From Hyparrhenia diplandra (taxonomy: Eukaryota > Streptophyta > Magnoliopsida > Poales > Poaceae), in the NCBI GenBank assembly GCA_015847255.1, contig JADLZK010007795.1, positions 88,746-152,745 of the forward strand: 64,000 nucleotides of DNA, written 5' to 3'. Both the position numbers and the translations under genes were made by a program. The notes under the pieces are model-generated. The model searched no databases, was not told where the DNA came from, and worked only from the letters and a program-made list of their open reading frames with translations. Of the stretch, positions 33,362 to 44,800 are shown piece after piece (within the stretch, counting starts at the first letter, position 1; every line of letters starts with the position of its first letter).

Positions 33362-33679
33362 GGGGAAGTGGGGAACGGGTGAACGGGGATGGGTCGACAG
33401 AGACGGAGATGAGATCGAAACGCGTCCCGCGGCCGCTTCACACCGGCGTTTATGGTGTTGCTGCCGATCGTACTAAGGTCGGTTAAGTCATAAAAAAAAA
33501 TTACTACTCTATACTGTACTCCTACTTCAGAAAATAAACAGACTGGTTTCTTGGAAAATGAAACTTTCGCCCTACTCCCTTCGTCAAGAAAACGTGTAAT
33601 TTTAGCTTCAAATCATATATTAAAAAAAGTTGTAGTTAGCTTTTTTTTTTCTTTGAATGAGCCATCTATATTTTAATCT

Positions 33680-33980
33680 TGGGTTTGGTGGGGAGAAAAT
33701 TTTTTTTAGAGTGTCAAATCGGATGTTTGACTCAGAAGATATTTTTCAAACACTAATTAAAATAACTAATTTCTTAACTCGCTTGAAGACAACTAGACAA
33801 ATTATATGGTTACTGTAGCACCTAAGGATAATTATATGTACTGTAGCACTTATGACTAATCATAAAGTAATTAGGTTCAAAAAATTCGTCTCGGCGTCAA
33901 ACTGTGGATTTTTTTTTAAAACTACATTTACTCCGTGCATCATTTAGTGTGAAAAATTTTGGGAACTAAATAGGGTCGTT
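33680..33980. mobile_element. MITE-like repeat with CTGTAGCAC motifs
   Basis: The sequence carries GTTACTGTAGCACCTAAGG, TGTACTGTAGCACTTATGAC, TAATCATAAAGTAATTAGG and AAAATTCGTCTCG, and ends GGGAACTAAATAGGG. This combination is common in a grass non-autonomous DNA element. Clean ends and target duplication were not identified. Confidence 0.5.
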
Positions 33981-34124
33981 GTTGGTATTGTTCCACTCTT
34001 GAACTTCTAAAGAATACTCTAGATAGGAGAGGGAGGTGAAGGGACAAAAGCATGATTTCACACTTCTACTAAATTGGCTTTGAAAACCGACGATTCTGAC
34101 CAACGTCCTGAATATTTATGATAC

Positions 34125-34295
34125 ACCGCCAAGGACGCGTACCGAGCCCTCACCTCCGATGGACCTGAAGACTTGATCAGCAAAAGAATCTGGAGTACGC
34201 GGTTGCCCAACAAGGTCAAGATTTTCGCGTGGCTGTTCTTTCGCCTGAGCTCTCGCACCAATGCAAGCGAAGCATATCCTGGCAACATTTATATA
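34125..34295 (+). pseudogene. LINE reverse-transcriptase zinc-binding (zf-RVT) fragment
   Basis: A plus-strand open run reads AKDAYRALTSDGPEDLISKR, IWSTRLPNKVKIFAWLFFR, LSSRTN. The pattern AYRAL ... IWxxRxPNKVKIFAWL is the zf-RVT domain found at the C-terminus of grass LINEs. Only this domain remains. Confidence 0.75.
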
Positions 34296-34941
34296 TCCAT
34301 ATAAATTTATTAAAAAGCGAGGACTTAAACATCTTTTTAAATGATACTAATTAGCGGTATGGCATAAATATTTTTTTATTTCAAATATGAAATCTGGACT
34401 GCCAGTTTGCCTTCCCCATTGGATGCACGTCTTTGGCCGTTAATACTAGCAATCCTCTGGCGACGGGACGTAGATGATAAAGCACTCTTTTAGCATAATA
34501 CCCCGGTTTATTTTATAAAATATAAATATTGATACCAAATTAATCAAAACGACCACTCTAGAAACGAGAAGTATATTTATCAGTCACTCCTGCTTAACAT
34601 TTCCGGCAAAACACTAATCTATAATAACACTGGAAGAAGATTAAAAAAAATCTAATACTAGAAATTACGTGCTCCACTTCTCAAAAAAGGCGATTGGCGC
34701 TGGCGGTCAGCCTCGGCGCCGTCCAGTTCTCCCACTCTCGAGGCCGCCAAAATTCTCTCCCCGATTCTCTCGAGCTCCTCTCGACCGCCGCCGCCGCCTC
34801 CTCAGGTCCCGCCTCCGCCCGCCCGTCCCAGCCTCCTCCTCGCTTCTCGCCTCCGCTGACTTGCCGCGGCCGCCCCCAAAACCCTAGACCCCAGCACAGT
34901 CCGCAGCCGTCGCAGCAGGCTGCGGCCGCTGCCTCGCCCCG

Positions 34942-37900
34942 ATGCACCGCGGCTTCGAGGAGATCTCCGACGAGGAGTGGTCTAATCACACCTTCGAGCC
35001 CTCGCGCGTCCTCAAGCGCTCCAAACAGCGGCCCTCGCAGCCTCCGCCGCCGATCGATTCATTCGCCTACAACCCCAAGGCTGGCTCCGCCGCCGGCACA
35101 AGCACCGCAACGGTCGTCCTCTCGGACGACGACAGCGACTTTCGACCTAGGCGCGGACGCGGGGTTCCGGCCGCGCCGCGAAGAGCCGGGCGCGTCCTCA
35201 AGCGCCCGCATAACGGGCCCCCGTCGCGGCCTCCTCCACCAGTTAAATCATTCAGCCGCAATCCCCAACCCTCCAATGCCGCCGCCGCCTTTCGGGTCTC
35301 CGACAGCGACGACGATGACTTCGTCCTCCCAGACGATTACTTCGATCCTCCTTCGTCGTCTTTGAAGACGTCAAGCCTTCGCCGCAAAGGGAAGAACCAA
35401 CGCCCCATCAAGGGTCCTCAGCTCAAGCCCCATTTGAGCAATAATCCCAAACGGTCCAAATTCACCTCCGATGTGGGGCTTTCCAGCAGCGAGGACGACG
35501 AATTCGACCTCACAGAAACGTCAAGCCCCCACCGCAGAGCAAAGAGACAACACGTCCAGAAGCGTCCACAGCACAAGCCCCATTTGCAGGATCATCAGTC
35601 CTTCGGCTCGTCTCGCCGCAATTCGAAACCTTCCAAGGCTGCTGCCACCACAGGGCTATCTGACAGTGATGAGGATGACTTCAACATCACAGACAATGAC
35701 TCTGACCTTGACCTTCCAGCTTCGCTTTCGAGGACATCGCGCCCACGCCGCTCTAATCGTCGGTTGACGAGTTTTGCCATTGACATCTCTGAGGAAGACG
35801 AAGAAGAGCTTGCTGATGACGACTTTGACTACCAAGACCCAAGGCCTCCCCAGCAACGCCCCTCTGGACGCCGCTTTGTGATCAAGGACGATGATGACAG
35901 TGAAGTGGCTGTGGCTGTGGAGGAGGATGATGGGGTGGATTGGTCGGAGTTGGAGAAGGAGGATGAAGATGAAGGCTACAATGGGGAGAGAAGTCTAAAT
36001 GGGGAGGAGCCCGAGGGAGATGTGGTGGGAATGGCATTGCGCAAGTGTTCACGCATCTCATCAGATCTGCGCACGGAGCTTTTTGGTTCATCAGCACGGG
36101 ATTGTGAAAGCTACGCTGAGATAGATGCTTCCACTTGCCGTATTGTTACTCAGGTAAATTGTATGGTACAGGTACATGTTATTTAAGTTTTCTTTTTCTC
36201 CTTTTGAGACGAAAATTTAAGGGTTTTGTATAGTTTTGAACCAATGGGATTTGTGAACAATGGAGCAGGAAGACGTAAATGCTGCATGCACAAGTGAGAA
36301 GTCAGGGTTCGAGCCTGTGTTGAAGCCATATCAACTTGTGGGCGTCAATTTCCTTCTCCTGTTGCATCGGAAAAGCATTGGCGGAGGTGAAGCTTTTTCT
36401 GCATCGAGCAGCTGAACTTGAGCACTCTCAATTGCTCACAACATTTTTGTCAATGGTGTAGCTTGTGATAATTGTCAGAGAGCATCCTGTTCACCCGTTG
36501 TTTCTGCAGCTGTTGCCTTCTGCAATAAGCAGTCCTGCATTTGCTAGTTCCTTTTACACTGATGTAGATTATGTGAGTAGCAATCACATTGGTGAAAATA
36601 ATTTTGATTGAAAACACTTTAATAGTACCCTTTTAGCATTAGCATCTTTATGAGGGGAACCTTCTTCTGTTGTATCATGCAATGTTATGTCAAATTGATG
36701 GTAGGGTGCATACTGCATATGTACATGTGTAACTGGTGATCAGCTTGGACCCCCCTCTTTCAGTCAATTTATTAGATTACGGTCAAACCTTAGGCTTTTT
36801 AAGAATTATTTTCTGTTATGTATTCATTTTAAGGACCGGTATGCCATTCATTATTGTGTGTTGCATGTTGGAATTTCATATGCTAACGATCATACTTCAT
36901 TTGCTATTTACACAGTGCACAAAAACTAGATTATTCATAACTCATTTAAATATATCTCTCCTCTTTGTTTTAACAGCAATTTTGGCTGATGAAATGGGTC
37001 TTGGGAAGACAGTGCAGGTAAGCAACCATGGTTGTAGCCTAATATGATTCCTAAATTAGGGGAACCATGAATGTTTTGTCATATAGCTATATGATTGTTG
37101 TATTATGCCAACTGCATTCTACAATGTATTTATGTATTCACTCTCCCTCCATTCCAAATTCTAAGACTTTTTTGGCTTTTCTAGATACGTTGCTCTAACT
37201 ATGCATGTAAACATAGTGTATATCTAACTGCATAGCAAAATCTATGAATCTAGAAAAGCCAAAATGTCTTATGATTTGGAATGGAGGGAGTATTATCTAT
37301 GCTAGTTAATACGTGTTGTTCAACTGTATTGTGTTGTAATATAACATTTGATGATTTATTTGTCTAAATATTTTATTGTTGTGCATAGTTACCTTAACAT
37401 TTTGTCTGATTAATGTATACACCTTCACTCAGGAAGATTAGAACACACCATTTATTGGATGCTGCATAATAGAGTACCAATTCATTTTTCTTGGTGTTTG
37501 AAATTTTTTCTTTTGTTCTTGTAGGCTGTCACTTATCTTACTCTACTACGGCATCTATATAACGACCCAGGTCCACATCTGATAGTTTGCCCAGCTTCCG
37601 TGTTGGAGAATTGGGAAAGAGAACTCAGGAAGTGGTGCCCTTCGTTTTCGATCATCATGTTTCATGGAGCTGCAAGGACTACCTACTCAAAGGAATTAAG
37701 TTCCTTAGGCAAGGCTGGCGGCCCAGCTCCATTTAATGTCCTCCTTGTTGGCTACACACTTTTTGAAAGACGGAGGTTTGGAGTGATTCCTTTTGCATGA
37801 CACAGCAGAATGTCATATTCAGAACATTGAAAATTTATTTATCGTTTAAAACTTTTATGTAGTGCTCAGCAAAAGGATGATCGTAGGGCCCTCAAAAGAT

Positions 37901-40900
37901 GGCAATGGAGCTGTGTTTTGATGGATGAAGCACATGTTCTGAAAGATAAGGGTAGCTTCCGATGGAAAAACCTGATGGCTGTTGCACAACATGCTCGCCA
38001 AAGGCTAATGCTGACAGGAACTCCTCTCCAAAATGATTTGCATGTAAGTCTTTTTGACTAGTGTTTGGTTCATGGCAGTTCATTTAACATAAATTCTGTT
38101 CTCTTAGCAAATGCATAAGTAGAAAAACATCCACCTATGTGAAGAAATTGGTGTACAGTACTTTCTGGAAAAAACAATAAAAACATGCAAAATATATTGG
38201 CTATGCAGAAGTCAGAAAATGTGCACAGTTAAACTTCACAAAGTAATAAAGTGTGCACCGGCAGCCATTCAACAATAGATTTCTAACTACTAGCACTGAG
38301 TAGCATCTTTTGAGCTATTTCAAGATCATGTAATGAACAAAATAGCGCCCGGAAGCAATACTCCTCTAATACTAAGTGTATGTTGCTTTGAACTTGTGCA
38401 CTTTATCTAAATACAAGATATTCTACAACATCAATATACAATTCTACCATTTCTTCTTTCTAGCATACTTATTGAACAAATGCCCATTGTCAATATTTGA
38501 GTTTACATCTTTACATCTGTCATGCGTGTGATGCAAATAACCTATCAACCAGTGGTGGATCTAGGATTTTGCAATAGGGTATTCCAAGGAAAATATATTC
38601 GTCTTTTACAAAAAAAAAAAAACATTGGCATTCCAAGGTATGCCCCTTCTGCTGCCCTGCTATCAACCCTCTACCTTCGAAAATATTAAAGAGAGGAACC
38701 ACTAAAGTGCCAGAATAACTGAAGGGCATCATGACAATTTCCTCTTACTCTTGAATCTGTGTGCCCAAAGCTATAATAGTTTTTTCTGATATAGTAGATA
38801 TCACTTGAAGTCCTAATTGCTTCTTTGCTGTTATGTGCTGTGTTTCATGTTTTTCTTTTATAAAATCGATGTGTGCTGCCTATCGACATGACACATGTAA
38901 TGCCAGTTAAATTTTTATAAACAAATATGTAATACAATTTTTGTCATTATTTGAGATTTCTACAACCACTGTTTTTATAGGGCACTATTAATGCTTAAAA
39001 TTCTATTTCATCTTAAATTACCATGTACCTAAAACTTCTTTTTATGGAGTTCTTCCTGGATTTAATATGGTATGCAGGAGCTATGGTCATTGTTGGAATT
39101 CATGATGCCTGATATATTTGCCACCGGTGATGTTGATCTGAAGAAGCTGCTGAATGCAGAAGACCGTGAACTAATTTCACGCATAAAGTCCATTTTAGGG
39201 CCATTTATTCTTAGACGTTTGAAGTCAGATGTAATGCAGCAGCTTGTTCCTAAAACGCAACATGTGCGTGACTCTTTTTACACATTAGTGATTAGTTGTG
39301 CCTCTTTATTTTTTGAGCCTAAATTCATCTCGTTTGCAGGTTAAGTTTGTCGTCATGGGCGTAGAGCAGTCTAAAGCTTACAAAAATGCCATAGATGAGT
39401 ACCGTGCTGCTTGCCAGGCTCGTAGCGCCAAGTCTTCAGATGGCATTTCCAATAATATTGCTGGATTGATTCCAAAGCGTCAAATATCGAACTATTTTAC
39501 ACAGTTTTGTAAGGTGAGCATACATTATGATGCAAAATTTGAGGAATATGTTTATGATTATTTTCAAATGTTCTTTCATTGCTCCACAGATTGCGAATCA
39601 CCCTTTGCTTATAAGGCGTATTTATAGTGACAAAGATGTTGATCGAATTGCACGGTTGCTGTACCCTAAAGGTGCATTTGGCTTCGAATGTTCCTTGGAG
39701 AGAGCAATCCAAGAGCTAAAGAGCTACAATGATTTTGATATCCACCAAGTATTGTTCTTTCTTGACTTCTGTACTTCTACCTTATAAGCTGCTGCATTGT
39801 CTGTTGTCTTTGTGACTGAATTAACTATATTAGGTCTTGCCATTTGCATTGTCTGGTCACAACTCAACCATTGTCCTGTGTTTTATTCTTTTGTTTTGGT
39901 GCAAAATAATTCGATCTAGGACCGAGTAGTATGTACATGTTGTATTAATGGTTTGCATTGGGCAAAGAATGGTTTTGATTATGAGAAATACACTATTGCC
40001 TGAAAGTTAGAGTCTGTTTGGTAGAGCTTCCCCTGCCCCTCTGGAATTGGTTCTGTGGCTGAGAATGATTCTGAAGGAATGAACTCTCTGGAAGAAATGA
40101 ATCAGGAGAAGCAGTTTTTTTTTCAGCTCCTAACATTTTTTAGTTAATTTCAGGGAATCACTCCTAGTCACCACTCTGGGGGCTGCTCTAGGAGCTCTGC
40201 CAAACATGCCAGTCTTGTTTTTAACTCTATGCAATATATGCATTGTGTATTTATTTATTCTTTAACGTGCAGCTATTATTGTCATATGGTGATGTGGGCA
40301 CAAAGGGTGTTCTGACAGATGAGCATGTTTTTTCATCGGCAAAATGTCAGGTATATTTCTTGCTCCAACATCTGTTTTGATATGTACCACTGTTTTATAT
40401 TTATAGAAACAAGTGGAAATGTCAAGTTTTGCAATATATTCTCAACAGAGTCACCCATATTTGGCACACTATAAGCTATTTTTTAATAAACTTGTCATAC
40501 TTTTAGTCTTATAGTCTCTGTTCTGTGTTCAGGCCTTAGGGGAGCTTTTACCTTCTCTAGCAAATGATGGTCACAGAGTACTCATATTCAGTCAGTGGAC
40601 CACAATGCTTGATATCCTTGAATGGGCACTGGAAGTAATAGGAGTTACATATAGACGCCTTGATGGAGGGTATGTTCTTTACTTAGATTTTTTAATCGAA
40701 TTTTACTCTGTTTATTAACTATTTTGTCTTTCTTCCAGGACTGCTGTAACAGAAAGGCAGACTATAGTGGACACGTTCAACAACGACCTTTCTATATTTG
40801 CATGTTTACTTTCTACAAGAGCTGGAGGTCAGGGGCTGAACCTTGTAGGAGCTGACACAGTCATTATACATGATATGGATTTTAACCCCCAGATGGATCG

Positions 40901-41803
40901 GCAAGCTGAGGACCGTTGCCATCGCATTGGACAACAGAAACCTGTCACTATCTATAGGTGCTACTCTAATGACTATTAATTTGGATTCACTATCTCTCTC
41001 TTTATTTGTTCGTTGATATCATGCACATATCCATATTGTTATTTTTTTCCCCACCAAGACATGTTTATATTTTTTTTTACAGTGACTAGATCATGAGAAG
41101 TACTTTATTATTATACTTAAAATCTTCTGATGTTTTCCTGCAATATGGCTCTGTATATATAGAAATTCTGGAAAGTTACAATGAAGTCTAGTATTATTAA
41201 AAAGCCTTTGTTTTTTTTTGTCCTGTTCAATTTTTGTGGTGTGCCTGTGCAAAACTTCATTGTTAGTATGTACTGAAAGATAATTGCATAGTTTCCCTAG
41301 TTTTGCTGCATTTGGTACGCTGTTTGCTACTCTTTCTAACAGAGCTGGATCCTGTTTTATTGATTAACCCGAGGCAAACACATATTCATCATTTTCTGTT
41401 GAGTTTACTCAAAGCTGATTTGTGCCAAATAATAATTACCTCTTTTTATGGCATTTAATTTTCATTGGAATTTCAAAATTGGAAAATCCCTTATAATCCA
41501 AAACAATCTTAATGACTCACAGAGAAAATGAAAGGTACACATTAGATAATCACAATTAATTATGAAAGGCAATACAGTTAACATACCAAAGCGCCCGCCC
41601 CCTGTTATGGAATGTTACTGAATTTTATGTGTCTGTCCAGGTTAGTGACAAAGGAGTCAGTTGATGAAAATATCTATGAGATTGCAAGGCGGAAGCTAGT
41701 ACTAGATGCCGCAATTCTTCATTCTGGAGCAGAGTTGGACGATAGTACTGATGTACCAGAGAAGACAATGGGCGAGATTTTGGCATCTCTTCTCCTGGTC
41801 TGA
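34942..41803 (+). CDS. CHR19: SNF2-family chromatin remodeller, CHR19/ETL1 (SMARCAD1/Fun30 type), complete
   Basis: Twelve exons: 34942-36153, 36269-36386, 36977-37017, 37525-37775, 37863-38043, 39078-39263, 39340-39513, 39590-39748, 40273-40350, 40533-40669, 40739-40957 and 41641-41803. They total 2,919 nt, giving 972 aa, with GT-AG junctions and agreeing phases. The helicase core has motif I DEMGLGKT (448-455), motif II DEAH (562-565), motif III TGTPLQN (592-598), and motifs V/VI STRAGGQGLNLVGADT to DRCHRIGQ (871-911). This is a two-lobe SNF2 ATPase. By family it slides or evicts nucleosomes, and Fun30/SMARCAD1 members act in heterochromatin maintenance and DNA end resection. Residues 1-404 lie in one GC-rich exon and hold four basic-then-acidic repeats (see findings). 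The C-terminus LVTKESVDENIYEIARRKL is also family-typical. The ATG at 34942 opens MHRGFEEISDEEW. Confidence 0.95.
37143..37291. mobile_element. Stowaway-like MITE in CHR19 intron 3
   Basis: The left end CTCCCTCCATTCCAAATTCT and the right end GATTTGGAATGGAGGGAG are inverted repeats. Inner parts also pair (TTGGCTTTTCTAGATAC with CTAGAAAAGCCAAAATG). TA follows the right end; the left TA is degenerate. About 150 bp, non-coding. Confidence 0.8.
40016..40205. mobile_element. MITE in CHR19 intron 8
   Basis: The termini GTTTGGTAGAGCT and AGCTCTGCCAAAC are inverted repeats about 190 bp apart, with no coding content between them. The family is uncertain and no clear target duplication was found. Confidence 0.6.
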
Positions 41804-44800
41804 AGTTCTAATCATGGAGTTCTTGAAAGTATTCGATTCTAAGGGTTTTTGGCCTTCTTTTGAGCTGACCATTCATCCTGGTTAATGTCTCGAGGTCCTA
41901 AGATGGGCATCCATGATTCCTTTTGCTCTGGAGACCTCCCATCTTTTGGTGCCTTATCCATCTTTGTTCTATGAATGCTCTGCTATAAACTGCTGGATTT
42001 CCAAAGTGTTTCTGGTTCTACATAATGACATAGTGTTTAAGGTTACTGTAGGTTGTAATGGAGTCTGATTTTCTTTTTCTCCGATATAGGAAGGACTGAA
42101 AATATGTCTGTACCAAAGTTTCAACATGTTTTAAATGAAATGCATAATAGTTACAAGTTGCACATTTGCTTCAGTCTTTACCATTTTTTTATCATTTTAT
42201 CCGCACAAGTGCATACCCTTAACATTGACAGGATACAAGTTCCATCTTGTTTTAGAGTGCAGTTTGAGCACATGTACATGTATCTTCACACACTGCTGTA
42301 ACTGTCAGGTTAAATTATCAGGGAACTATGGGGAAACGGTATGTGTTAAATTTAAATTCGTAAGAGTCTATTGGTGTGCATGTTATGAACCATATTTGAC
42401 CGAGATCTTGTACCCTGGCCTGAAGAGTTTTCAAAAACCACAGAAAGGTGTGCCTTTTTGTATGCAGTTTGGTGGTGATTCCTCGCTTCGTGGCTTATTG
42501 GTGTACTGCCCAAAGCTGCTTTTCTTGTTGTATCTTTTTTTTTTTGTGTGTGTGTGTGTGTGTGTGTTTACATTCACATACATTAAAGTTTAGAAGAAGG
42601 TAAAAAAGACCCAAACTAGATCCTTACCTAGCTGAGCTAGGGGCTGTGATAAAGTACAGCCCATTGGCTCCTGCTACACTCCATATGTGGCACTCCTCAC
42701 CAGCAAAGGGTGAGGAGTGTGGAGATCCTTTGTGTATCTTATCCTGGCTTTCTTTATCTTCCCAGTTAACAATTTAAATTATAGATGCAATTTTTTTTGT
42801 CTTTGGGTCAGCACAAAACTCATCAAAATGAACTAATCCAGATGTCAAAGCAAGAAAAGGGGAACAAAAATGATTTGGATTGACCTATTACTTGCATTTA
42901 TACTTGCAGTTCATGGCTGAGGTTTTGGTACCCACTTACACCCCTACCTGAATTCATGGCTGAGTGACTTGATGAATGCAAATTAACTTTTCTTGACCTT
43001 AAATGAAGAAATAACCTGGTTGCTGTGATGTTTTCGGTTACAATTGGAGCATCATGCTTGCATTTTATTGTTGTTGTTGTGCTTCCATTTTATTACTTTC
43101 AAACTGCTACTGTACGATTCTTTCTTCCTGATTTCCAATGCCCATGCTGAAATGTGGTCTAATACCTTTTTTTACTGTGACACCCTGATCCTGATTACCC
43201 ACCAGTTCTATTTTTGTTCTCGACTTTAAAAAGGTATTGTTGCCTTGTGCTTTACAAAAATCCTTTAAACTAGATCATATATTCATATGCCAAATGCAAG
43301 AAGTGCATTTTATGCTGGTAAAGACTTTGAGCCTTTTTTTCCCACTGAATCTTGTCTGGGGATATGCTTTGCTTACCAGAAGTATACGACACAACTTTTA
43401 GTTCTCAGATACTCCATTCATCCCAAAAATAAATCAACTTCTGTATGTAATAACCCTAAGTCAAAACTATCTTGAGTTTGACCAACTTTTGTAGTGAAGA
43501 AGAAACATTTATCGCACCAAATAAGTAGATTATGTTCTGGAACTATATTTTGAGATGGAGTAATTTCTTCTGTTACATGTTTTGATTCAGCTGGGGTCAC
43601 AGGCTATTATGTTATGCTGATTGAGCCTAAGTTGTCATTGAAAATCAAGAGTTCTCATTGAAAATTTGAATTTTCTTATCCTTTGGAATATGAGTGCTTG
43701 ACTGGAGGTATGCTATATTGGCATTTGTATCATGTTGAAAACACCTGTCAGTGGGAGAAAAAAGTAATGTATTCATGTGAGCCCGATTGTACTTGTGTAC
43801 ACAGCAGTAGTGAAATTGCTTCTACCGGGCGACCATTTGTGTAAAATGAGTTCTCATTTGTGTAGATGCATTAGAATCTGATAAGTTTCAACTGTTTAAA
43901 ATTACCCGTGCACATGATCGTTTTATAGCATACCTCCAAGCATGGCTCTGTCTGGTCCCGAGAAGCAGGCGAGAAGCCATTCTGGCGGAGTGACAAGAAG
44001 CCAAGAACTGACAACAAACGCTGTTTACCTGGAGCCACGGCGTCCTGGTCCTCTTCCATGAAGGAAAAGGTCTTAGCATGCTCTGGGTAAGTTGCTGTTG
44101 GCATGCATCATTGATGGAATGAGCATTGTCCCCCGACCATGGATGGAGCTGTGCTTGGAGGCACGTGATTTGGTCGTTAATCTTTTGATGGGTAAAGTTG
44201 GGCTTATGGGCTCAGTGCTGGGCCAATTTGTTGCTCTTTTGCTCTCTGAATTCCTTTCTGATACCCCCTCTCGGTCCGGATGGCCCGAGCCTTTTTCTCT
44301 TTGGAGCGATGCTGTGCACAAGCGACATGGGGAAACGGCCATGAGCCTCGTCTACCTAGTAGTGTACGGTTGCGGTCAGAATGTCTCCTCTCCTAGTTTC
44401 CAGTAAGCGGCTAATCGTCCTATTTGTCGTAATAACGACGCACAGTCGACGGGATGACCTCGCCATAGCTCGCAGGACATTCTTGTCCAGTGTTTGAGTG
44501 TTTCTGCTGCTGCATGCTGCTTGCCCTGAATCTCCTAGCTTAATTCGTACATTCTCTTTTGCGATGTGTTCAAATTTTCCCCAGCGCAGACCTTGACTTT
44601 CCATTTCCAACTTCTTAGGGTGGCGTACGTGTTGCTGCTTGCGTGCACTCGCCCAGCAAATATGTCATATTGATGCCTGTCGTCTTGCCTACACCTCGCA
44701 TAGTTTGGTAGCGCACGTGAATGGTCCAATTATACTGTCGGATCGTATTTTTTTTTTTTTTTTTTTTTTTGAAACGGGGTCGTATATTCTTTATTACGCA

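Larger units (their letters stand above)
33362..34941. other. Divergent intergenic region between the small gene and CHR19
   Basis: Contains a partial MITE-like segment and a LINE fragment (separate entries). From about 34700 to 34941 is the GC-rich CHR19 5' UTR and first-exon leader. A Stowaway-like left end (CTCCCTTCGTCAAGAAAACG, 33577) is present without a clear right end. Confidence 0.6.

Noticed and set aside
34058..34288. 76-codon minus-strand frame
   Set aside because: It is antisense to a recognisable zf-RVT LINE fragment on the plus strand.
38581..38638. A12 run between two ATTCCAAGG words in CHR19 intron 5, considered as another retroposon tail
   Set aside because: The repeat is only 9 bp, the A run is internal rather than adjacent to the second copy, and the surroundings look like an older repeat.
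44092..44406. 104-codon plus-strand frame with LVYLVVYGCG end
   Set aside because: No recognisable domain and no neighbouring exons; repeat-rich surroundings.
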